Assembly (NCBI GenBank): GCA_025452255.1
Contig: CP104974.1
Span: 1,958,156-2,022,155 of the forward strand
Direction: 5' to 3'
Source of the DNA: Devosia sp. A8/3-2
Lineage (GTDB): Bacteria; Pseudomonadota; Alphaproteobacteria; Rhizobiales; Devosiaceae
DNA: 64,000 nucleotides
Under the pieces are notes generated by a model. That model made no database searches. It was given only the letters and a program-made list of their open reading frames with translations, and was not told where the DNA came from. The first letter of the stretch is position 1; each line of letters starts with the position of its first letter. Shown one piece after another: positions 55,678-64,000 of the stretch. A program made the translations under genes and the position numbers.

Positions 55678-57091
55678 AAATGCCCCGCAATATCGGACCG
55701 GTCCACTTCGTGGGGATCGGCGGCATCGGCATGAGCGGCATTGCCGAAATCCTGCACAATCAGGGCTATGTGGTGCAGGGCTCCGACGCCGCTGCCAATC
55801 CCAATGTGCAGCGCCTGCGCGACATGGGCATCCGCATCGAGATCGGCCAAAAGGCCGAAAATCTGGGTGAAGCGGCCGTTGTCGTTGTCTCTTCGGCCAT
55901 CAAGAAAGACAATCCCGAGCTGGTCGCTGCTCGCGCCCGCGCTGCCCGTGGTGCGGCGCGCCGAAATGCTGGCCGAGATCATGCGCTTCAAGAACGCCAT
56001 CGCCATTGGCGGCACGCATGGCAAGACCACGACGACCACCCCCGGTCGCGACCCTGCTCGATGCCGGGGATCTTGATCCCACCGTCATCAATGGCGGCAT
56101 CATCAATGCCTATGGCACCAATGCGCGCTCGGGCGAGGGCGAGTGGATGGTGGTCGAGGCCGACGAAAGCGACGGCACATTCGTCAAGCTGCCGGCCGAT
56201 GTGGTGGTGGTCACCAATATCGATCCCGAGCATCTCGATCACTATCATGACTTCGAGGGCGTCAAGCAGGCTTTCCACAATTTCGTCGAGAACGTGCCCT
56301 TTTACGGCTTTGCCGTGATGTGCCTCGACCACCCCGAAGTGCAGGCGCTGGTCGGCCAGATCAAAGACCGCCGCGTCATCACCTATGGCCGCAATCCACA
56401 GGCCGATGTGCGCTTGGTGGATCTCAGAAACCATCGATGGCGTCAGCCATTTCGCCGTCGAAATTCGCGACCGCATCCGCCTCACCCAGTTGCGCATCGA
56501 CGGGCTCGAATTGCCCATGCCCGGCGAACACAATGCGCTCAATGCCACCGCCGCCATCGCGGTGGCCGATCAGCTGCATGTCCCGGCCGAAGCCATCCGC
56601 AAGGGTCTCAAGAATTTCTCGGGCGTCAAGCGCCGCTTCACCCGTACGGGCGTGGTCGGCGGCATCACTGTCATCGACGATTATGGCCACCACCCGGTGG
56701 AAATCTCCTCGGTGCTGCGCGCCGCCCGCCAGTCCACCAAGCGCGACGTCATCGCCGTGGTGCAGCCACACCGCTATAGCCGCCTGCACGACCTGTTCGA
56801 CGATTTCGCCGCCTGCTTCAACGACGCGGACACCGTCATCGTCGCCCCGGTCTATGCCGCCGGCGAGCAGCCCATTCCCGGGGTGACCAATGACGAGCTG
56901 GTCAACCGCATCCGCGCCCGCGGCCACCGTGACGCCCGTGTTCTGGACCGCCCCGAAGACTGGCCGAGCTGATCGCCAGCCGTGCCGAGGATGGCGATTA
57001 TGTCGTGTGCTCGGGCGCCGGCAATATCACCCAATGGGCCGCCGCCTTGCCGGGCGAATTGGCCACGCTTTTGGGACAGGACATGCAGTGA
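55674..57091 (+). CDS. murC: UDP-N-acetylmuramate:L-alanine ligase MurC
   Basis: Adds L-Ala, the first amino acid of the stem peptide. About 472 residues. [18 protein letters not shown] (Rossmann-like start), ATP loop [51 protein letters not shown]. Breaks at about 55940, 56041, 56426 and 56958. The last two break types are an extra A in CTCGAA and ACCTGG read as ACTGG. The end [13 protein letters not shown] reads [13 protein letters not shown] for the same CCTGG reason. TGA overlaps the murB GTG. Confidence 0.94.
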
Positions 57092-58065
57092 GCTATCCCG
57101 ACCTTATCCCCCAATTCCAGCCCCTGGATTGCCCGGGTTCGCGGCCGGCTGGTTCCCAATCAACTGCTGAGCAGAAGTCACACGGTTCCGCGTCGGCGGC
57201 CCGGCGCAGCTGTTCTTCACCCCGGCCGACGAGAACGACCTCGCCTATTTCCTCAAGCACCTGCCCGCCGATATCCGCATGACCGTGATCGGGCAGGGCT
57301 CCAACCTGCTAATCCACGATGGCGGCGTTGATGGCGTGGTCATCAAGCTTTCCGGCAAGGCCTTCGGGCAGGTCGAAATCTCGGACGACCACAAGATCCG
57401 CGTCGGCACCTCGCTGCCCGACGTCAAGGTCGCCACTGCCGCTGCCGAAGCCGGTATTGACGGGCTGACCTTTTACCGCGGCATTCCCGGCGGCATTGGT
57501 GGCGCGCTCTATATGAATGCGGGCTGCTATGGCACCGAAACCCGCGACCGCATGGTCGAGCTGCGCGCGGTGACACGGCAGGGCGAGATCATCACTCTCA
57601 CCAATGCCGATATGGGCTATCTCTACCGCAAGTCGAACGGCCCGCGTGGCGCAGTTTTCACCTCCGCCGTCTATCAGGGCTTTGCCGGCAGAGCGCGACG
57701 ATATCCTCTCGCGCATGCGCGAAATCACCAGCGCAGAGTCCAGCCAACCCACCAAGGCCAAGACCGGCGGCTCCACCTTCAAGAATCCCGACGGGCATTC
57801 GAGCTGGAAGCTGATCGACGCCGCCGGGGGCAGGGGCCTCACCGTGGGCGGCGCGCAGATGAGCGAATTGCACGCCAATTTCCTGCTCAATATCGACAAT
57901 GCCAGCGCCCACGACATCGAAACCCCGGGCGAGACGGTGCGCAACAAGGTGCGGGCGCATTCGGGCATCGAGCTCAAATGGGAAATCCGCCGCATGGGCC
58001 ATTTTGAACCCGGCCGCGAGGTGCGCGAGTTCCTCGATGGCGATGTCTTCACCGGCGCCGTCTAG
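57088..58065 (+). CDS. murB: UDP-N-acetylenolpyruvoylglucosamine reductase MurB
   Basis: FAD/NADPH enzyme completing UDP-MurNAc. About 325 residues. GTG 57088 overlaps the murC stop. LSEVTWFRVGG (FAD site) is damaged twice: an extra A at about 57173, and ACCTGG read as ACACGG. Another break at about 57135 is CCCTGG read as CCCCTGG. Downstream [50 protein letters not shown] and the catalytic Glu region near the C-terminus are present; break at about 57693. Confidence 0.94.
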
Positions 58066-58105
58066 CCGTGCCGTCTTCCCTGACCAATCCTGATCGGACT
58101 TCCCC

Positions 58106-59026
58106 ATGACCAAACACGTCGCCGTCCTGATGGGCGGATGGTCCAATGAACGCCGTGTATCGCTGAGTTCAGGCACCGAATGCGCCGCTGCCCTGCGCCG
58201 CGCCGGCTATCGGGTCACCGAAGTCGATGTCGGCCGCGACATTGCCCATGTCTTGGCTGATCTCAAGCCCGACGTGGCGTTCAATGCGCTGCATGGCCCA
58301 TTTGGCGAAAGCGGGATGATCCGGGGTTTCCTCGAGCTGATCCAGCTGCCCTATACCCATTCGGGCGTTTTGGCCTCGGCCATGGCCATGGACAAGCACC
58401 GGGCCAAGATCGTGCTCAAGGCCGCGGGCCTGCCGGTCACCGATCATGTGATCGTGCCGCGGGCCGAGGCTGCACGCAGCCACGCCATGGCGACGCCCTA
58501 TGTCATCAAGCCGATTGCCGATGGCTCGAGCTTTGGCGTCCATATCGTCAAGCAGGGCGCCAATCAGCCGCCCCAGGAAATTCTGGGCGAAAGCTGGAAT
58601 TCGGGCGAAGAGGTGATGGTGGAGCGCTACATTCCCGGGCGCGAGCTGACCTGCGCGGTGATGGGCGATGTGGCTTTGGGCGTGACCGAGATCGTCACCG
58701 AACTAAGCTTTTACAATTACGAGGCCAAATACGCCAAAGGCGGCTCGGTTCACATTATTCCCGCGCAGCTGAAACCGAAAATTTACGACAAAGTGCAAAA
58801 ACTGAGCCTAGCCGCGCATGCGGCCTTTGGCTGCCGGGGCGTGTCGTGGACGGACTTCCGCTACAATGACGCGGTGGGCGAAGATGGCGAACTGGTCTGT
58901 CTCGAAATCAATACCCAGCCGGGGATGACCGAGACATCCACAGTGCCCGAGCAGGCCAAGTATGCCGGGCATTCGTTTGAAGATCTGGTCTCTCGGATGG
59001 TGGAGGACGCGAGTTGCAACAGGTAA
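58106..59026 (+). CDS. ddl: D-alanine:D-alanine ligase
   Basis: Produces D-Ala-D-Ala for MurF. Intact frame, 306 residues, ATP-grasp fold. [86 protein letters not shown]. Near the end LVSWMVEDASC reads [11 protein letters not shown] (TCCTGG to TCTCGG). A 40-base gap separates it from murB. Confidence 0.95.
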   Translation: MTKHVAVLMGGWSNERRVSLSSGTECAAALRRAGYRVTEVDVGRDIAHVLADLKPDVAFNALHGPFGESGMIRGFLELIQLPYTHSGVLASAMAMDKHRAKIVLKAAGLPVTDHVIVPRAEAARSHAMATPYVIKPIADGSSFGVHIVKQGANQPPQEILGESWNSGEEVMVERYIPGRELTCAVMGDVALGVTEIVTELSFYNYEAKYAKGGSVHIIPAQLKPKIYDKVQKLSLAAHAAFGCRGVSWTDFRYNDAVGEDGELVCLEINTQPGMTETSTVPEQAKYAGHSFEDLVSRMVEDASCNR

Positions 59027-59899
59027 AAAGCGAGGCATTTCTCGCTGGCGCGCGGATCGTCAATCCTCGTGCATTGCCTGTTCCTGTCCGCTCTCCGCGG
59101 CGCAAGCTCATCATCAATTTCGGTCGCGCTCGGGTGCTGCACCGCAAGGGCATCGTGCGCACCTGCTCGGCCATTGCCCTCTTGGCTGTAATCGGCGTCA
59201 TCTATCACATCCGTGAGCCGCTGGGCATGGGCCTCTCCGCGCTGGGCGGCATTGCGCAGGGCGAGATTCGCCGATGCCGGTTTTGCCATTGGCGAAATCT
59301 CCATCACCGGCCAGTCGCTGACCAGCGAGCAGGATATTTTCGACGCCCCGGGCGTGCAGCCCAAAACCTCTACCGTCAGCTTCGATGTCGAGGCGGCCCG
59401 CCAGCGCATTGCCGAACTCCCCTCGGTCGAGAGCGTCAATGTGCGCAAGAATTATCCCGGCGATGTGCTGGTCACCATTACCGAAAAGACCCCCATTGCC
59501 CGCTGGCGCATCGATGGCGTGACCTTTGTGGTCGACGGGCAGGGTGAGCAGATCGGCGAGGACCGGGGCGCCTATGGCGACCTGCCACTGGTGATTGGCG
59601 ATGGTGCGGCCGATGATGCCTTGGTGATGATCCGGGCGCTCGATCAATTCCCCGGCCTCAAGAATGGCCTATTGGCTCTCTCACGCATCGCGGATCGCCG
59701 CTGGGACATGATTTATGACACCGGTCTGCGCGTGCAACTGCCGGAGCTGGGCGTGGCCCGAGCGCTGCGCAAGCTCGCCATGTATGAAGCCGATTACCGA
59801 TTGCTCGATCGCGATATCACCGTGATCGACCTGCGCGTCGACAATCTCGTCGCCCTCCGCCCGACCACACCTGCCGTAGAAGAAACCAAGAAGCGATGA
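59014..59899 (+). CDS. ftsQ: Cell division protein FtsQ
   Basis: Bitopic divisome protein with a periplasmic POTRA domain. About 295 residues. TTG 59014, inside the end of ddl, is the likely start; no ATG fits. Cytoplasmic basic part ([20 protein letters not shown]), membrane helix ([17 protein letters not shown]), POTRA ([48 protein letters not shown]). A break at about 59267 (extra A). Overlaps ftsA by four bases. Confidence 0.92.
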
Positions 59900-61210
59900 T
59901 GACCGACGCCATGACCTCCCGTCTGCGCCCCGTTCAGCTTGGCAAGACCACGCTGGTCGCGGTGCTCGATATCAGGTCGACCAAGATTTGCTGTGTCATC
60001 GCCCGGCTCACCCCGCGTGCCGAGGGCAAGGCGTTGCGCGGCCGCTCGCACCGAGTCGAGGTCATCGGCTTCGGCTATGGCCCCTCCACCGGGGTCAAGA
60101 GCGGCGTCGTCACCGATATCGAAAAGGCCGAGCATGCCATCCGCTCCGTTGTCGGCATGGCCGAACGCGCTGCGGGCCTGACGCTCGAAAGCGTCATCGT
60201 CAACGTCACCGCCGGCCGGCTGGGCTCGGAAACCTTCTCCGCCGCCGTGTCGCTGGATGGTCTGGAAGTCGAAAAAGCCGACATTCACCGCGTGCTGCGC
60301 GCCGTCAACGAACGCTCGGTCCGTCCCGAGCGCTCCATTATCCACGCGTTACCTATCGGTTACGCATTGGACGGCCAGAAGGGCATCCACGATCCCAAGG
60401 GCATGGTGGGCGAGAAATTGGGCGTCGACGTTGCCGTGGTCAGCTCGGAAACCCCGGCCATGCGCAATCTCGAACTGGTGCTGCATCGCTGCCACCTGCA
60501 GATCGAAGCCCTGATCGCCACCCCCTATGCCTCGGGCCTCGCAACCCCGGTCGATGACGAGGCCCAGCTTGGCGTCGCCTGCGTCGATTTTGGCGGCGCG
60601 ACCACGACCGTTTCCGTCTTCAACGATGGCCATCTGGTCTATGCCGACGCCATCGCCATTGGCGGTCATCACCTGACGCTCGATATCGCCCGCCAGCTGT
60701 CGGTCAGCGTTGCCGATGCCGAACGCCTCAAGACCTTCTACGGGTCGGTCCTGCCCGGCCGAGCCGACGAGCGCGACATGATCGCGATCCAGCCCGTGGG
60801 CGCCACCCATGACGAAGCGCCGGGGCAGGTGGCCCGTTCGGTGCTCACCCGCATCATGCGCCCGCGCATCGAGGAAATCCTCACCGCCATTCGTGATCGC
60901 ATGCAGGCCACCGGCATGATGGATGTCTGCGGCCGCCGCTTCGTGCTGACCGGCGGCGCCAGCGAAATGACCGGCCTGCCCGAAGTCGCCCGCCGCATCC
61001 TCGCCCGCAACGTCCGCAACGGCCGCCCCATGGGCATTGCCGGCCTGCCCGAAATGGCCAAAGGCGCCGCCTTTGCCACCGTCGCCGGCATGCTGATCTA
61101 TCCCCGTGTTTGTTCCCGGGAATATGCCGAACCCCGCGGCACCCGCAAACTAACCGGCACCGACGGCTATTTCTGCCCGCGTGGGAAACTGGCTGCGCAC
61201 CAGCTTCTAA
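59896..61210 (+). CDS. ftsA: Cell division protein FtsA
   Basis: Actin-like ATPase that tethers FtsZ to the membrane. About 438 residues. VAVLDIRSTKICCVIARL, GVVTDIEKAEHAIRSVVGMA, VDFGGATTTVSVFNDGHLVY and FVLTGGASEMTGLPEVARRI (ATPase phosphate and adenosine loops). A naive reading continues to 61623 as a 575-residue FtsA-HxlR fusion. An extra T at about 61174 causes this: corrected, the protein ends with the amphipathic membrane-targeting helix VGNWLRTSF and TAA 61208-61210. Not followed by ftsZ. Confidence 0.94.
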
Positions 61211-61239
61211 AATCGGATTGTTCGTCCTACATTACTGGC

Positions 61240-61623
61240 ATGAGCAAGCAGATCTACAAGCGTAGCGGCACGCACCTGCCGGACAATTGCCGGCCGGGCT
61301 GGGACATTTTGTACACCCCGGGCGACAAGTGGACCGGCCCAGTTCTGGGCACTCTGTCTCGCGACGGGCGGCAGCGCTTCAGCGATATCGAGAAGGCCCT
61401 GCCTGCTTTGTCGCAACGCATGCTGACCCTGACGCTGCGACGGTTGGAGCGGGATGGGCTGGTGCAGCGCGAAACCTATCCGACCGTGCCGCCGCGTGTG
61501 GAATATGAACTGACCGAACGTGGAAAAAGCCTGCTGCTGGCGGTGAAGGATTTCTCCGGCTGGGGTTTTGAGAACCACGAAGACATCGAGCAGTCGTGGA
61601 AGCGGTTCGACGCCGACGAATAG
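61240..61623 (+). CDS. HxlR-family transcriptional regulator
   Basis: 127 residues from ATG 61240. HxlR winged helix: DNCRPGWDILYTPGDKWTGP, then SDIEKALPALSQRMLTLTLR, RLERDGLVQRETYPTVPPRV, EYELTERGKSLLLAV. A single Cys near residue 17 is at the place where redox- or electrophile-sensing HxlR proteins carry theirs. A perfect palindrome lies 12 bases beyond its stop, in front of an FMN reductase gene, suggesting control of that gene. Confidence 0.88.
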   Translation: MSKQIYKRSGTHLPDNCRPGWDILYTPGDKWTGPVLGTLSRDGRQRFSDIEKALPALSQRMLTLTLRRLERDGLVQRETYPTVPPRVEYELTERGKSLLLAVKDFSGWGFENHEDIEQSWKRFDADE

Positions 61624-61634
61624 GCGGGACACTG

Positions 61635-61652
61635 GCGAACAAATTTGTTCGC
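61635..61652. promoter_or_regulatory. Perfect 18-base palindrome, probable HxlR operator
   Basis: GCGAACAAATTTGTTCGC lies between the HxlR gene (stop 61623) and the reductase gene (ATG 61755), about 103 bases before the latter. Its size and symmetry fit an operator for a dimeric winged-helix regulator. Confidence 0.6.
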
Positions 61653-61754
61653 TCGGCTACAAAATGTGCCGTCTGTGCGGGCTTGGCTCGTTCTCCTATT
61701 TTTCCTTCACCCTGTCCCGGCCCTGGTCCAGGTCGTGAATGAAGGTAGATAGAG

Positions 61755-62333
61755 ATGACTGACAAACCCCGGATTGGGATCATTATCGGCACGACGCGCC
61801 CAGCCCGTTTTGGCCATAAGCCGGCCCAATGGTTTTACGACATTGCCCGCCAGCGCGACGATGCGGATTTCGAGATCGTCGACCTGCGCGATTATGACCT
61901 GCCGCTGTTTGCCGAAGATCGTTCGCCGATCTATGCGCCGTCCCAAAATCCGGATGTGCGGCGCTGGTCTGACAAGATTGCCAGCCTCGACGGCTTCATT
62001 TTCGTCACCGCCGAATACAATCACAGCATTTCCGCCGTGCTTAAAAATGCGCTCGACAGCATTTATCCCGAGTTTGGCCGCAAGCCGGCGAGCTTTGTCG
62101 GCTATGGCTCGACAGGCGGCTCACGCGCCGTCGAGCATCTGCGTGGCATTCTGGCCGAGTTGCATGTGGCCACGCTCAAGCAGACCGTGCATATCGGCAT
62201 GACCGAGATGATCGGCTTTCTTATGCACGACAAAACCTTTGCCGATTTCCCCTATCTCGATCAGACCGCCGGCCCGGTGCTGGAGGATATCGTGTGGTGG
62301 TCGCGCGCCCTGCGGACCGCACGGGCCGCCTAG
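61755..62333 (+). CDS. NAD(P)H-dependent FMN reductase family protein
   Basis: Intact, 192 residues, flavodoxin-like fold. GIIIGTTRPARFGHKPAQWF is the FMN phosphate loop; FVTAEYNHSISAVLKNALDS is the classical second motif (PEYN-like), followed by FVGYGSTGGSRAVEHLRGIL. Such enzymes reduce FMN, quinones or azo compounds. Next to an HxlR regulator and palindrome, a quinone or electrophile detoxification role is plausible (inference). Confidence 0.88.
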   Translation: MTDKPRIGIIIGTTRPARFGHKPAQWFYDIARQRDDADFEIVDLRDYDLPLFAEDRSPIYAPSQNPDVRRWSDKIASLDGFIFVTAEYNHSISAVLKNALDSIYPEFGRKPASFVGYGSTGGSRAVEHLRGILAELHVATLKQTVHIGMTEMIGFLMHDKTFADFPYLDQTAGPVLEDIVWWSRALRTARAA

Positions 62334-62376
62334 CCGTTCAAAAGAGGGCGGGTGCTGCCTCCCGCCCCCGGCGCTT

Positions 62377-63012
62377 TTAGCTGCGCAAATCGCGTAACCC
62401 TGACCAGACCAGCGCTCCACCCGGGGCGCCAAAGGCCGAGCCGAACACGCCCTCGGATGATCCGGGCGAAGCGGTCATAAACGCTTGTCGCCATGCCGGT
62501 GGAGAACAGCAGCGCGTAAGTGCCATAAATGGTCAGCGCCGTGATGGCGACGATGGGGCCGAATGCCAGCACTTCCCAGCGCGACAGGCCCGCTCCGAGC
62601 AGGAACGTGGCGATGGCCGACCACATCAGCGCGGCTTTGGGATTGGTCATCACCACCACAAAGCCGCGCCGCCATGCCGCCAGGTCAGAAAGCCGGCCCG
62701 TGCCTGCCGCGATCACCAAGCCCCGGCCCTTGCGCATCGACCATAGGGCACGAATGCCCAGATAGAGTAGATAGAAGCCGCCGGCGAATTTCAGCACGGT
62801 CAGCAGCATGGGATAGGCCGCGAACAGGGCGCCAAGGCCCAGCGCAGTCAGCAGCGCCCGGGCCGAGCACCCCGTCGCGATGCCGGCGACGACGAGCAAT
62901 GCCGGTCGCCGCCCCGGTCCAGCGCGGCGTCGGCAACGGCCATCAGATTGGGTCCAGGCGACGCCTGCGCCGCACAGACGCCGAGCCGGGCGATAAAGAA
63001 TGCTTGTAACAT
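62377..63012 (-). CDS. LysE/RhtB family exporter
   Basis: About 211 residues after correction, six membrane helices. ATG 63012: FFIARLGVCAAQASPGPNLM carries the LysE hallmark SPGPN; RGFVVVMTNPKAALMWSAIA with NPK is the second. Breaks at about 62905 (lost C) and about 62460 (extra C at a C-G step); the true end VFGSAFGAFGG...SGLRDLRS reaches TAA 62377-62379. Substrate unknown (amino acids in characterised members). ALL near 62855 probably preceded by Trp changed to Arg. Confidence 0.87.
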
Positions 63013-63048
63013 GCTCGTTCCTTTGTGGGCTTTAGTTCCGCGCGTCGA

Positions 63049-63854
63049 TCACCGAGCCCGCCCGGCCTCTTCTCCCAGCGTCGCCGCCAACCGCTTGCGT
63101 GTCGCTGCCTCAAATGCCTCCGGCCACACAATATCCAGCCGCTTGGCCATGGCCCGGGCGCGGGGCATGAACTCGCGGGCAATCGCGAAATTGGCAGCGA
63201 TCACCGCATCGCGCTCCGGCTGGGGATAGGGCAGGGACTTGAGCAGGGCCATGTCCTCGGCCGATAGCAGCGTCGACTGATGCAGCATGCCGCCCGGGTC
63301 GGGATTGGTCACGTCCTGCATCAGCAATGTCGTCAAATGGTCGCGCATCATGCCAACCCCGAGCGCCATGGTGACATACTCACCCCGGCCGGCACCAACG
63401 GGGGCGAGCCCCAGCATGCAGAATGAATTCGTGGATGAGATAGGTCACCGTACCCTTGTCGGGTTGCTTGAGCGGCAGCGTATCAGGCAAGGCGTCATAG
63501 CGCCCGTCGCGATCGATCAGCGGCTTAACCGTGTTTTTGGCGCGGCGGCCGAAATTGTCTGGCGTGACGATACTCAGATCGCAACGCAGCCACTCTTCGG
63601 ACACGGCATTGAGCAACAGGCCACCACGCGGCAATTCCTGTCAGAATACGATCAGGGTGATCGCGTCCAGTGTCTGGCGCCAATCGGCAGCGACCGCCGC
63701 ATGGTGTTCCGGCTCGACCAGCGCGACCAGATCAACATCGCTCCATTGGTCGGCCGTTCCCCGGCCAAAGCTGCCGGCCAGAAAGAGGCCGCGTACGGCC
63801 TCCTTGCCTGCCATGCCCCGTTCTGATGGCCGCGATCAGCTCGTGCTGGTCCAT
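63049..63854 (-). CDS. Nucleotidyltransferase-domain protein
   Basis: About 268 residues after correction, from ATG 63854. LAGSFGRGTADQWSDVDLVA is the NTP-transferase motif GSxxRG...SDxDL with the two metal Asp. Then an all-helical C-terminal half (GGLLLNAVSEEWLRCDLSIV; YLIHEFIRMLGL; ALGVGMMRDHLTTLLMQ). Resembles aminoglycoside-nucleotidyltransferase-like proteins, but specificity cannot be told. Breaks at about 63823 and 63423 (extra bases at C-G steps), and an in-frame TGA near 63640 where Trp is expected. Confidence 0.75.
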
Positions 63855-63910
63855 TATCCTCTCCCCGTTTGTGGCAAAGGACCATATCGCGGCAGCAGAG
63901 GCAATTCGGG

Positions 63911-64000
63911 TTATGCCCCCGCATAGGCCTTTTGCAGGTCGTCGACGACGAGCTTGCCCATCTTGAGCATGGCCTGCATGGCCTGCTGCGAGCCCGCCGG
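63911..64000 (-). CDS. C-terminal end of a VOC (PhnB-like) protein, partial
   Basis: The last 29 codons of a gene entering from the right edge: PAGSQQAMQAMLKMGKLVVD then DLQKAYAGA and TAA 63911-63913. The pattern AMQAMLKM-K-x-D/V-x-x-L is typical of the C-terminal helix of PhnB/3-demethylubiquinone-like VOC proteins. Too short for certainty. Confidence 0.45.
   Translation of the reverse strand, partial: PAGSQQAMQAMLKMGKLVVDDLQKAYAGA

Overview
The window is GC-rich and densely coding. It looks like chromosomal DNA of an alphaproteobacterium of the order Hyphomicrobiales, possibly Devosia-like; the order is well supported by gene content and order, the genus is a guess. Supporting signs are the glgP-glgB-glgC-glgA-pgm gene order, a ureD-A-B-orf-C-E-F-G urease cluster with a urtABCDE urea transporter, OxyR divergent from catalase, an ArsR-methyltransferase regulator in front of metF, rnpB beside the cell-wall/division (dcw) cluster, and ATGA-type stop/start overlaps nearly everywhere.

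Layout. 1-10522 (+): glycogen metabolism (glgP end, glgB, glgC, glgA, pgm, glgX). 10701-18085 (-): urease structural and accessory genes, interleaved with three small membrane proteins and a lysozyme-inhibitor-like protein. 18578-24290 (-): urtABCDE. 24536-28828 (+), divergent from urtA: a very large sensor made of an NCS1-type permease, a cysteine-rich segment, a histidine kinase and a receiver, followed by a LuxR-type response regulator. Together 10.7-28.8 kb reads as one urea sensing, import and hydrolysis locus. 29.3-33.1 kb (-): a pair of M16 peptidases and a TolB-like propeller protein. 33.2-35.9 kb (+): EttA and an alpha/beta hydrolase. 36.1-40.3 kb: a host-attachment-family protein, a SnoaL-like exported protein, oxyR/katA and a small exported protein. 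40.4-45.5 kb (+): a DUF2336 protein, the SAM-dependent ArsR regulator and metF, a Pro/Ala-rich anchored protein and a DjlA-like co-chaperone. 45556-45940: RNase P RNA. 46.2-61.2 kb (+): rsmH-ftsL-ftsI-murE-murF-mraY-ftsW-murG-murC-murB-ddl-ftsQ-ftsA. 61.2-64 kb: an HxlR regulator with an FMN reductase, a LysE exporter, a nucleotidyltransferase and the end of a VOC-like protein.

Sequence quality dominates interpretation. Nearly every long gene is broken by one or more one- or two-base indels although the protein continues with full conservation in the next frame. The errors are not random. They cluster at CCTGG/CCAGG (lost, gained or transposed bases, often turning conserved Trp into Arg or Leu into Pro/Ser), at C-G steps that gain an extra base, and in GCGCGC runs that lose one GC. 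I read these as sequencing or consensus errors, possibly caused by DNA methylation, not as gene decay. Each gene below is therefore annotated over its full reconstructed span, with the breaks noted. Two apparent fusions (FtsA-HxlR and M16-M16) are products of these errors.

The most interesting biology is the permease-kinase beside the urea transporter, a plausible urea-responsive transporter-receptor. Also notable: a dcw cluster with no murD between mraY and ftsW and no ftsZ after ftsA, several perfect palindromes upstream of regulator-linked genes, and dispersed palindromic intergenic repeats.
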